A DNA stretch of 9,139 nucleotides from JBFHNV01 sp965365655 (GCA_965365655.1 CBDUCN010000220.1:1-9139); one strand, 5' to 3'; counted from the stretch's first letter, positions 1-6,116 are shown. Made by a program: numbers and translations. Notes: generated by a model not told the origin, from the sequence alone.

Positions 1-156
1 TACGTGTACAGCGGCCTGAAGAAGGCCAATACCGAGCTGTATGCGTCGTTCATGCACCAGGAGCTGGACGTCTCGGCGGCCACCCAGGCTACCCTGGCCG
101 GCAGCGTCGAGGACATCAACATCTTCGCGGTCGGCGCGCGCATCAAGTTCAACTGA
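1..156 (+). CDS. Outer-membrane beta-barrel protein (porin-like), C-terminal fragment
   Basis: Frame 1 is open from the left edge and encodes the last 51 residues of a protein whose start lies outside the window. The residues alternate polar and hydrophobic, as in amphipathic beta-strands: YVYSGLKKANTELYASF, a loop, then INIFAVGARIKFN at the end. A final strand of the form VGxRxxF closes many Gram-negative trimeric porins, where the terminal aromatic residue is the signal for the BAM assembly machinery. Here one Asn follows the Phe, a mild departure from the usual terminal Phe. A strong intrinsic terminator lies 39 bp downstream, so this is the last gene of its transcript. The family cannot be fixed from 51 residues; another outer-membrane barrel is possible. 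Confidence 0.7.
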   Translation, partial: YVYSGLKKANTELYASFMHQELDVSAATQATLAGSVEDINIFAVGARIKFN

Positions 157-194
157 TCCGCACCGCCCCCCCAAGAAGAGCTTCGCGAAACCTG

Positions 195-226
195 GCCCCC
201 TCCCTCGCGGGAGGGGGCTTTTTTTT
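195..226 (+). terminator. Rho-independent terminator after the porin-like gene
   Basis: A perfect 10-bp GC-rich stem (GCCCCCTCCC with GGGAGGGGGC) closes a TCGC tetraloop at 205-208 and is followed directly by eight T residues (219-226). This is a canonical intrinsic terminator. It ends the porin-like transcript and separates it from the SUMF1-family gene that starts at 281. Confidence 0.93.
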
Positions 227-280
227 GTTTTGGCGGTAGGCTTCGTGCAACCCACCGCATCGCGCCGCAACGACCCGACC

Positions 281-1039
281 ATGCGCCCCGCCCGCGTCCC
301 CCGGCATGCCGTTCCCGTGCTCGCCGGCGCCCTGCTCGCCGCCGCGTCCGTCGCCCCGCGCGCCGACGACGGCATGCAGCGCATCGGCCGCTTCGCGATC
401 GACCGCACCGAGGTCACGGTCGGCGCGTTCCGCGCGTTCGCCGAGGCCACCGGCCTCGTCACGCGCGCCGAGCGCGACGGCGGCGGGCTGGTCTACGCCG
501 CGGGATGGGAGCGGATGCCGGGATGGACCTGGCGCTCGCCGTACGGCGCGCCCGCCGGCGACGACGAGCCCGCGGTGCACGTGACCTTCGACGAGGCGGC
601 GGCGTTCTGCCGCTTCGCCGGCAAGCGCCTGCCCGCCGACGCCGAGTGGGTGGAGGCCGCGTACACCGAGCGCCGCGAGTCGCCGCCCGCGCCGTTCGTC
701 AGCGGACGCACCTACCGCTACCCCACGGGCGACAGCCCGGCCGGTGCGAACTGCCTCGGCGACTGCGGCGCGACGCCGGCGCTGGACCGCTCCGGCGTGC
801 TCGACCGCGGCCGCGGGCACGCGCGCACCGGCACGACGAAGGCCGGCGTCAACGGCCTGTACGACATGGGCGCGAACGTGTGGGAGTGGACGGTCAGCGG
901 CGACGGCGACCGGCAGCGCACCCGCGGCGGCTCCTGGTGGTACGGCGAGACGCAGATGCGCGCCGACCACGAGGCGGAGAAGCCGCGCGACATGGCGGTG
1001 GTGTACATCGGCTTCCGGTGCGCGAAGGACGTCGATTGA
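281..1039 (+). CDS. Secreted SUMF1/FGE-fold protein lacking the catalytic cysteines
   Basis: This encodes 252 residues. ATG 281 is chosen because it gives a Sec signal peptide (hydrophobic VPVLAGALLAAASV, likely cleavage near APRA/DD at residues 25-29); the frame is open further upstream but only through the terminator. No clear Shine-Dalgarno sequence is visible. The mature part has hallmarks of the formylglycine-generating enzyme/SUMF1 fold: FAIDRTEVTVGAF (38-50), FCRFAGKRLPADAEW (109-123), NGLYDMGANVWEW (191-203), RGGSWW (215-220) and GFRCAKD (244-250). C110 and C247 align with the structural disulfide of human FGE (C218-C365). The catalytic pair (human C336 and C341) is replaced by Tyr221 and Met226, so formylglycine formation is unlikely. 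C158 and C162 form an extra NCLGDCG motif. The role is unknown; a periplasmic binding or accessory protein, such as the NirV-type SUMF1 proteins, is possible. Confidence 0.85.
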   Translation: MRPARVPRHAVPVLAGALLAAASVAPRADDGMQRIGRFAIDRTEVTVGAFRAFAEATGLVTRAERDGGGLVYAAGWERMPGWTWRSPYGAPAGDDEPAVHVTFDEAAAFCRFAGKRLPADAEWVEAAYTERRESPPAPFVSGRTYRYPTGDSPAGANCLGDCGATPALDRSGVLDRGRGHARTGTTKAGVNGLYDMGANVWEWTVSGDGDRQRTRGGSWWYGETQMRADHEAEKPRDMAVVYIGFRCAKDVD

Positions 1040-1050
1040 CGGCGCGTCGT

Positions 1051-1080
1051 CGCGCGTTCGCCGGTCCCGGCGCACGCGCG
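1051..1080. terminator. Strong hairpin after the SUMF1-family gene (no U-tract)
   Basis: Bases 1051-1057 (CGCGCGT) pair with 1074-1080 (ACGCGCG). After one T·C mismatch, 1059-1063 pair with 1068-1072 around a GTCC loop, giving 12 base pairs in 30 bases. It begins 12 bases after the stop of the SUMF1-family gene and ends one base before the proposed opgH -35 element. There is no T-run on either side, so it is not a canonical intrinsic terminator. It could be a transcript end or stabiliser, or an operator-like structure. The pairing is directly visible; the role is inferred. Confidence 0.4.
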
Positions 1081-1081
1081 C

Positions 1082-1109
1082 GGAACCTGTCGCCGCCGCG
1101 ACGGTCGTA
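1082..1109 (+). promoter_or_regulatory. Candidate ECF-sigma-type promoter of opgH-fkbM
   Basis: GGAACCT at 1082-1088 resembles the -35 element of RpoE-like ECF sigma factors (consensus GGAACTT). TCGTA at 1105-1109 sits where the -10 would be, with 16 bases between GAACCT and TCGTA, which is the spacing expected for this class. The predicted start of transcription would leave a leader of about 75 bases before ATG 1193. A very similar element lies upstream of opgC at 5358-5386 on the minus strand, which is the main reason to take this one seriously. No mapped start site supports it. Confidence 0.42.
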
Positions 1110-1181
1110 AGCTACTGACGCGACCGATCGCCGTGGGCGCACGGCGGCGCGAGCCGCCCCGCCCCGCGTTCCCCGATGCCC

Positions 1182-1186
1182 AAGGA
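1182..1186 (+). promoter_or_regulatory. Ribosome binding site deciding the opgH start
   Basis: AAGGA lies 6 bases before ATG 1193 and is the only good Shine-Dalgarno match near the possible starts. It favours ATG 1193 over the in-frame ATG 1133, which has no such site and would add 20 non-conserved residues. Confidence 0.6.
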
Positions 1187-1192
1187 CCGAGC

Positions 1193-3094
1193 ATGAGCGC
1201 ACAGCCGGCGCCGATTCCGCGGCGATCGACCGCCCCCGGCCACCCCGCCGGGGGCTTCCTGTTCAGGGCGTCCCTCGCGGCGCGGCGCCGCGCGTTCCTC
1301 GCGCTGGCCGCCGGCCTCGTCGCCGGCCTGCTCGCGCTGATGGTCGCGACGCTGTCGCGCGGCGGCTTCGACGCGATGGACCTCGCGCTGACCGCGCTGT
1401 TCGCGGTCACCGTGCCGTGGACCGTGATCGGCTTCCTGAACGCGTTCGTCGGCCTCGCCGTGCTGCGCACCGCCGGCGACCCGCAGACCGCCGTGTGCCC
1501 GGCGGTGCAGCCGCCGCCCGGCACCGCGCTCCGCTCCTCCACCGCGATCGCCGTGTGCATCCGCAACGAGGATCCGCACGCCGTCGCGCGCAATCTCGAG
1601 CACATGCTCGCCGGCCTGCAGCGCGCCGGCGCGAGCCGGCACTTCCACGCGTGGCTGCTCAGCGACAGCAACGAGCCGGCCATCGCCGCCGAGGAGGCGC
1701 GCGTGTTCCGCGACGTCGCCGCGCGCTGGCGCGGCACGCTGCCGGTGCGCTATCGCCGGCGTGCGAGCAATGATGGCTTCAAGGCCGGCAACATCCGCGA
1801 CTTCGTCGAGGGCCACGGGCGGCGCCACGCGTTCATGCTGGTGCTGGACGCCGACAGCTTCATGACCGCGGACGCGATCCTGCGCCTGGTGCGGATCATG
1901 GAGGCGAACCCGCGCATCGGCATCCTGCAGAGCCTGATCAACGGCCTGCCCGCCGCCAGCGCGTTCGCACGCGTGTTCCAGTACGGGATGCGCCTCGGCA
2001 TGCGCTCGTACACGCTGGGCAGCGCGTGGTGGCAGGGCGACTGCGGGCCGTACTGGGGGCACAACGCGCTCGTGCGCATCGCGCCGTTCCGCGAGCACTG
2101 CGCGCTGGCGCCGATCCCCGGGCGCGGCGTGCTGCGCGGCGACATCCTCAGCCACGACCAGGTCGAGGCGGTGCTGATGCGCCGCGCCGGCTACGAGGTC
2201 AGGGTGCTGCCCGACGCCGCCGGAAGCTACGAGGAGAATCCGCCCAGCCTGGTCGAGTTCGTGCGCCGCGATCTCCGCTGGTGCCTCGGCAACCTGCAGT
2301 ACCTGCACCTGCTGCGCACCCCGGGCCTCGAGCCCGTGAGCCGGGTCCAGCTCGCGCTCGCGATCCTGATGTTCGCGGGCTCGCCGGCGTGGCTCGCCTT
2401 CGTCGCGCTGGGCGCGCTGCGGGTGGGCCTCGCCGAGGATCCGGCGTCGACCTTCGATCCGCAGCTCGGCGTCGCGCTGTTCGCCAGCGTGCTCACGATG
2501 GTGTTCGCGCCCAGGATCGCGACGGTGATCGACCTGCTGCTGGATCGCGCGCAGCGCCGCGCGTTCGGCGGCGCGCCCCGGGTGATCGCGAACGTGCTGG
2601 GCGAGATGCTGTTCTCGACGCTGCTCGCGCCGGTGATGGCCATCGCCCACAGCCGGTTCATCGCGGGCCTGCTGGCCGGGCGCAGCGTGACCTGGGCGGC
2701 GCAGCGCCGCGGCGCGCACCGCGTGGGTCTCGCGGACGCGTGGCGGCGCTTCTGGCCGCAGACGCTGGCCGGCGCACTGGCGCTGGCGTTCATCGCGGGC
2801 TGGTCGGCCGCGCCGGTGTGGAGCGTGCTGCCGATCGCGCTGGGCCCGCTGCTCGCGGTGCCGCTCGCGATGTTCACCGCGTCGGCGACCGCCGCCCGCT
2901 GGCTCGCGCGCGCCGGGCTGTGGCGGGTGCCCGAGGAGGCCGACCCGCCGCCGGATCTCGCGGCGCTGATGCTCGCCGACGACGCCCCACGGCCGGCTCA
3001 CGTCCGCAGCGCCGCGGCCGGCGCCGCACCGCCGGCACCCGCGCTCGCGTGCGCGCGGCAGGTGCCCGCGCTCGCGGCACAGGCGGCGAAGTAG
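1193..3094 (+). CDS. opgH: Glucan biosynthesis glucosyltransferase H (OpgH/MdoH)
   Basis: This encodes 633 residues. OpgH is an inner-membrane GT2 glycosyltransferase that builds the beta-linked backbone of osmoregulated periplasmic glucans from UDP-glucose. The order is N-terminal membrane segments (about 34-53 and 65-92), a cytosolic GT2 domain (about 115-375), then several C-terminal membrane segments (about 385-565). Catalytic motifs are visible: LLSDSNEP with D158, RRASNDGFKAGNIRDF (189-204), LDADSF with D219 and D221, ILSHD with D322, and an R/QxxRW motif as RDLRW (359-363). The protein lacks the long N-terminal extension of E. coli OpgH (about 850 residues) and resembles short OpgH proteins such as that of Xanthomonas. 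The last 50 residues are Ala/Pro-rich and probably disordered. The methyltransferase gene starts 7 bases downstream, implying co-transcription. opgG, the usual operon partner, is absent here. Confidence 0.95.
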   Translation: MSAQPAPIPRRSTAPGHPAGGFLFRASLAARRRAFLALAAGLVAGLLALMVATLSRGGFDAMDLALTALFAVTVPWTVIGFLNAFVGLAVLRTAGDPQTAVCPAVQPPPGTALRSSTAIAVCIRNEDPHAVARNLEHMLAGLQRAGASRHFHAWLLSDSNEPAIAAEEARVFRDVAARWRGTLPVRYRRRASNDGFKAGNIRDFVEGHGRRHAFMLVLDADSFMTADAILRLVRIMEANPRIGILQSLINGLPAASAFARVFQYGMRLGMRSYTLGSAWWQGDCGPYWGHNALVRIAPFREHCALAPIPGRGVLRGDILSHDQVEAVLMRRAGYEVRVLPDAAGSYEENPPSLVEFVRRDLRWCLGNLQYLHLLRTPGLEPVSRVQLALAILMFAGSPAWLAFVALGALRVGLAEDPASTFDPQLGVALFASVLTMVFAPRIATVIDLLLDRAQRRAFGGAPRVIANVLGEMLFSTLLAPVMAIAHSRFIAGLLAGRSVTWAAQRRGAHRVGLADAWRRFWPQTLAGALALAFIAGWSAAPVWSVLPIALGPLLAVPLAMFTASATAARWLARAGLWRVPEEADPPPDLAALMLADDAPRPAHVRSAAAGAAPPAPALACARQVPALAAQAAK

Positions 3095-3101
3095 CCGCCG
3101 C

Positions 3102-3857
3102 ATGCTCGACGCGGCCCGCACCGCTCTGGGCGTCGCACGGTCGCTGCGCATCTACTACGGCGACCGGGAACGCGCGCGTGCGATGGACGCGCTGTACCGG
3201 CCGCTGGTGCCGGCGGGCAGCCTCGCGTTCGACATCGGCAGCCACGTCGGAGACCGGGTGGCCTGCTTCCGCCGGCTCGGCGCGAGGGTCGTCGCGGTGG
3301 AACCGCAGCCCGCGCTGGTGCGCACGCTGCGCGTGCTGTACCGCGCCGACGCCGGAGTCGCGGTGCACCGCGCCGCCGTCGGCGCCTGCGACGGCGAGGT
3401 GGAGCTGTGCGTGAACGTGGCCAACCCGACGGTGTCCACGGTCTCGCCGGCGTTCATCGCGGCGGCGTCCGGCGCGGCCGGCTGGGCCGGTCAGCGCTGG
3501 ACGCGGGTGTGCCGCGTGCCGCAGATCACCCTCGACGCGCTGATCGCGCGCCACGGCCGCCCGGCCTTCGTGAAGATCGACGTGGAAGGCCTGGAGGCCG
3601 ACGTGCTCGCGGGGCTGTCGGCAGCGGTGCCGGCGCTGTCGTTCGAGTTCACGACGATCCAGCGCGGCGTCGCGCTGCAATGCCTGCGCCGCTGCGCGCA
3701 GCTCGGGCGCTACCGATTCAATGCCGCGCTGGGCGAGACGCAGCGGATGGTGCATCCGCGCTGGCTGGATGCGGAGTCGATCGCGGCTTGGCTGCGCGCG
3801 CTGCCTCACGACGCGAACTCGGGCGACGTGTACGCACGCGAGGCGGTCCGCGCCTGA
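3102..3857 (+). CDS. FkbM-family SAM-dependent methyltransferase
   Basis: This encodes 251 residues, close to the usual FkbM length. The Rossmann-type SAM site shows as motif I, LAFDIGSHVGDR (41-52), followed by the acidic strand end VVAVEPQP (63-70). The diagnostic FkbM segment is FVKIDVEGLEADVLAGL (156-172). FkbM enzymes are typically O-methyltransferases acting on sugars, polyketides or glycolipids. There is no signal peptide or membrane segment, so it is cytosolic. Its start lies 7 bases after the opgH stop, with no clear ribosome site of its own, so translation is probably coupled to opgH. An opgC-family gene converges on it. Context suggests methylation of the glucan or of an envelope glycan; this is inference, and the substrate cannot be read from sequence. 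Confidence 0.88.
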   Translation: MLDAARTALGVARSLRIYYGDRERARAMDALYRPLVPAGSLAFDIGSHVGDRVACFRRLGARVVAVEPQPALVRTLRVLYRADAGVAVHRAAVGACDGEVELCVNVANPTVSTVSPAFIAAASGAAGWAGQRWTRVCRVPQITLDALIARHGRPAFVKIDVEGLEADVLAGLSAAVPALSFEFTTIQRGVALQCLRRCAQLGRYRFNAALGETQRMVHPRWLDAESIAAWLRALPHDANSGDVYAREAVRA

Positions 3858-3978
3858 GCGCCGCCCCGGGGCGCCCGCCACGACGCGCGGCGCTTCGAGT
3901 GCGGCGGCGTGACCGGGCGGTGCGTGCACGGCGGCGGCCACGGCGCGCGGAGTGGATCCGCCGCGCGTGGCTGTGGCT

Positions 3979-4003
3979 TCAGGCGCCGTCGGGAGCGCCC
4001 TGA
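3979..4003. terminator. Possible bidirectional hairpin between fkbM and opgC
   Basis: TCAGGCGC (3979-3986) pairs with GCGCCCTGA (3995-4003) over 8 base pairs with one bulged C, around an 8-base loop. It lies in the 168-bp convergent gap, 121 bases after the fkbM stop and 22 bases past the opgC stop. No T-run follows it on either strand, so it is only a weak candidate. The rest of the gap (3858-4025) shows GC-rich palindromes such as CGCCCCGGGGCG (3862-3873) and no credible gene. Confidence 0.25.
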
Positions 4004-4025
4004 GCGAACGCCCGCGAACGGTTGC

Positions 4026-5270
4026 TCAGTCGCCGACCTGACTGAACGCGCGGCGCTCGCCGATCGCGCCGGGCGCCCGCGCCGCGTCGGCATGCCGGAC
4101 CGGCGCGCCCGCGCGCGCCGCCGCGCCGGCCGCGCGCCAGGGGTGACGCTTGAACCACGACACCGCGTGCGCGGTCGCGATCAGCGCCGCGAAGCCCGCG
4201 GCGTTCAGCACCAGCCACAGCCCGGCGCCGGCGCCGGACACGTCCGCGAGCATCGCGAGCGTCTGCGCGACCACGAGGCTGGTCATGAACACCGCCAGCG
4301 ACTGCGTGCCCACCTTGCGGATCTGGTCGACCACCGGCTGCAGCGCGCCGGCGCTGCTCAGGCGCACGCCGCCGGGCCCGACCGCGGCCCACGCGAGGTA
4401 CGCGAGCGCGAGGAAGTGCGCGTAGCGCAGCAACGCGAAGTCTGTCTTGCCGACGAGCCCGGCGGCCTCCAGCGCGACCCGCGCCTCGCGCGCCGGCGCG
4501 AACGACTGCAGCACCCGGAAGTACTCGAGCGGCAGGCTGAGCAGCACCACCGCGACCGCCAGCAGCACCAGCCAGCGGGTCACCGGCGGCGGCGCGATCC
4601 AGCCGCGGCCGAACGCGAAGCCGGTGAAGAACACCAGCTGCCAGCCGAACGGGTTGAAGAACCACTCGCGGTCCGACCAGGGCTCGGCCGGCAGCCACAG
4701 CAGCCCCGACTGCGCGCCCAGCCACACCCCGAGCACCAGCACCGCCACCGCGCGCCGGTCGATCGCCGCCGCCGCCATCACGAGCGGGATCATCACCAGC
4801 ACGACCAGGTACATCGGCAGGATGTCGAAGTAGTTCGGCACGTAGGTCAGCGTCAGCAGCCCGACGAGCTGGCGCATCGTGTCGGTCTCGAAGAACGGGT
4901 AGAGGTTCAGCTGACCCACGTAGTCCCGGGTGCCGAGGTCGAGCCCGTTGAAGACCACGGTCAGGGCGGCGACCGCGAGGAACAGGCCGATGTGCGCCCA
5001 GTACACCTGCCAGCAGCGGAACGCGACCCGCGCCGTGCCCATCGCCCAGCCGGCGCGCTCGAACACGCCGCCGAACGCGATCGCCGACGCCATGCCGGAG
5101 CAGAACACGAAGATCTCGGTGGCGTCGGAGAAGCCGAACCGAGCCGGGATCCACAGCGTCCACGGGTTGCCCGGCGTGTGGGCCAGCAGGATGATGAACA
5201 TCGCGCTCCCGCGGAAGAAGTCGAGCCGCAGGTCGCGCGGCCGGCCGGCCGCAGGCGGAGTGGGTGTCAT
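4026..5270 (-). CDS. opgC: OpgC-family membrane acyltransferase (OPG modification)
   Basis: This encodes 414 residues. OpgC proteins are polytopic inner-membrane enzymes; Rhodobacter sphaeroides OpgC succinylates osmoregulated periplasmic glucans. The N-terminus carries the family signature RLDFFRGSAMFIILLAH (15-31), which includes an R-x10-H pattern (R20, H31) like the catalytic motif of AT3 membrane acyltransferases, followed by FSDATEIFVFCSGM. About ten hydrophobic segments follow, including VYWAHIGLFLAVAALTVVF and GTQSLAVFMTSLVVAQTL. The tail after the last segment is Ala/Arg-rich. ATG 5270 is chosen because the 32 extra residues from ATG 5366 are not family-like and that codon lies upstream of the proposed promoter's -10. 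The ribosome site is weak (GGA 8 bases upstream). It converges on opgH-fkbM, supporting a glucan-decorating role. The acyl donor is not evident. Confidence 0.87.
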   Translation of the reverse strand: MTPTPPAAGRPRDLRLDFFRGSAMFIILLAHTPGNPWTLWIPARFGFSDATEIFVFCSGMASAIAFGGVFERAGWAMGTARVAFRCWQVYWAHIGLFLAVAALTVVFNGLDLGTRDYVGQLNLYPFFETDTMRQLVGLLTLTYVPNYFDILPMYLVVLVMIPLVMAAAAIDRRAVAVLVLGVWLGAQSGLLWLPAEPWSDREWFFNPFGWQLVFFTGFAFGRGWIAPPPVTRWLVLLAVAVVLLSLPLEYFRVLQSFAPAREARVALEAAGLVGKTDFALLRYAHFLALAYLAWAAVGPGGVRLSSAGALQPVVDQIRKVGTQSLAVFMTSLVVAQTLAMLADVSGAGAGLWLVLNAAGFAALIATAHAVSWFKRHPWRAAGAAARAGAPVRHADAARAPGAIGERRAFSQVGD

Positions 5271-5357
5271 GCTGTGATCCGGGGTCGCGTCGCCGTGGCG
5301 GAGCACCGCGCGGCGGAGAACCTGTCCGTGACGCGCCGTGCCATGGCCTGTGCAGGA

Positions 5358-5386
5358 TACGACCACTCGCGGCGACGCGGAGTTCC
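5358..5386 (-). promoter_or_regulatory. Candidate ECF-sigma-type promoter of opgC
   Basis: Read on the minus strand, GGAACTC (5386-5380) is a near-consensus ECF -35. TCGTA (5362-5358) is the proposed -10, with 17 bases between GAACTC and TCGTA. The spacer ends CGCCGCGA then GTGG, almost matching CGCCGCGA then CGG upstream of opgH. TATCCT at 5359-5354 could alternatively be read as a sigma-70 -10, but no matching -35 lies 17 bases further upstream. The element is 87 bases from the opgC start codon. A perfect 14-bp palindrome, GCCGCCCGGGCGGC (5393-5406), sits just upstream. Confidence 0.42.
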
Positions 5387-5412
5387 CGGCGTGCCGCCCG
5401 GGCGGCTCGGGC

Positions 5413-5429
5413 GCGCCCGCGCAGGGCGC
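5413..5429. other. GC-rich hairpin in the napC-opgC gap
   Basis: GCGCCC (5413-5418) pairs with GGGCGC (5424-5429) around a 5-base loop. It is one of three GC-rich inverted repeats packed between napC and the proposed opgC promoter; the others are at 5393-5406 and 5465-5483. The role is unknown. At this base composition a 6-bp stem can occur by chance. Confidence 0.25.
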
Positions 5430-5464
5430 CGGCGGCCGAGGTCAGGAGGCGGCCGCGCTGCCGG

Positions 5465-5483
5465 GCCGGCACGGACTGCCGGC
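5465..5483 (-). terminator. Hairpin just after napC (no U-tract)
   Basis: On the minus strand GCCGGCA and TGCCGGC form a perfect 7-bp stem around a 5-base loop, starting 6 bases after the napC stop codon. Its position suggests the 3' end or a stabiliser of the napABC transcript. No T-run follows, so termination would need Rho or another factor. Confidence 0.38.
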
Positions 5484-5488
5484 GCCCG

Positions 5489-6079
5489 TCACTGCCAGCC
5501 CTCGACGCCGCTCATGTCGGGCAGGTGGTGGGCAATCCCCTTGTGGCAGTCGATGCAGGTCTTCTCGCCGGACGCGAGCGCCGTCGAGTGCTGGTCCGAC
5601 GCGCGCTTGCTCTGGCGGGTGAAGTCCATGAACTCGAAGTCGTGGCAGTTGCGGCACTCGAGGGAGTCGTTCGCCTTCAGCCGCGCCCACTCGTGCTCGG
5701 CGAGCTCGCGGCGCTTGGCGAGGAACTTCTCGCGGGTGTCGATGGTGCCGAAGATCGTGCCCCAGACCTCCTTGGAGGCCTGCATCTTGCGCGCGATCTT
5801 GTCGGTCCAGTCGTGCGGCACGTGGCAGTCCGAGCACTTCGCGCGCACGCCGCTGCGGTTCGTGTAGTGGATCGTGGTCTTGAGCTCCTCGTACACGTTG
5901 TCGCGCATCTCGTGGCAACCGGTGCAGAAGATCTCGGTGTTCGTGAACTCCATAGCGGTGTTGAAACCGCCCCAGAACACGATGCCCATGACGAATCCGC
6001 CCACCGTCAGGAAGCCGAGACTGTAGTGCACGCTCGGGCGGCGGATGATCGTCCAGTACTTTCTCAAGGTCTGCTTCAT
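5489..6079 (-). CDS. napC: NapC, membrane tetraheme cytochrome c quinol dehydrogenase
   Basis: This encodes 196 residues, the normal NapC length. NapC (NapC/NirT family) is anchored in the inner membrane, oxidises quinol and passes electrons to NapB and then NapA. A short cytosolic start (MKQTLRKYWTIIRRPS) precedes a single membrane anchor at about 18-40. The periplasmic part carries four CxxCH heme sites: CTGCH (52-56), CSDCH (82-86), CRNCH (142-146) and CIDCH (175-179). It is the third gene of napABC, 37 bases after the napB stop. The ribosome site is weak, with AGAGGG too far from the ATG, so translation may depend on napB. A CymA-like role serving other reductases cannot be excluded, but the context argues for nitrate. 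Confidence 0.96.
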   Translation of the reverse strand: MKQTLRKYWTIIRRPSVHYSLGFLTVGGFVMGIVFWGGFNTAMEFTNTEIFCTGCHEMRDNVYEELKTTIHYTNRSGVRAKCSDCHVPHDWTDKIARKMQASKEVWGTIFGTIDTREKFLAKRRELAEHEWARLKANDSLECRNCHDFEFMDFTRQSKRASDQHSTALASGEKTCIDCHKGIAHHLPDMSGVEGWQ

Positions 6080-6116
6080 CTCGCCGTCTCGTCCCTCTGG
6101 CCGCTCACGGATCCGG

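Noticed and set aside
41..280. Extended start for the SUMF1-family gene at ATG 41
   Set aside because: It would run through the porin gene's end and the terminator; the signal peptide begins at ATG 281.
1176..1196. Six-codon leader frame (MPKDRA) overlapping the opgH ATG as ATGA
   Set aside because: Very short, no ribosome site, and expected by chance; no sign of an attenuator.
1112..3151. 679-codon open frame on the minus strand across opgH
   Set aside because: It is the mirror of a GC-rich gene: Arg/His/Gln-rich, no recognisable domain, fully covered by a clear OpgH on the other strand.
3862..3873. Palindrome CGCCCCGGGGCG after fkbM as a terminator or operator
   Set aside because: It has no loop or T-run and such GC palindromes are common at this base composition.
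5271..5366. Longer OpgC start at ATG 5366
   Set aside because: The added residues are Arg/His-rich and unlike the family N-terminus, and the codon lies upstream of the candidate -10 element.
3979..5472. 497-codon minus-strand frame overlapping opgC
   Set aside because: Arg/Ala-rich translation in a different frame from the clear OpgC membrane protein.
5271..5488. A small gene in the napC-opgC gap
   Set aside because: No frame here has a start, ribosome site and protein-like composition; inverted repeats and the candidate promoter account for the visible structure.
3909..5867. 652-codon open frame on the plus strand across opgC and part of napC
   Set aside because: It runs antisense through two recognisable genes and the gap between them, with charged low-complexity sequence and no domain.
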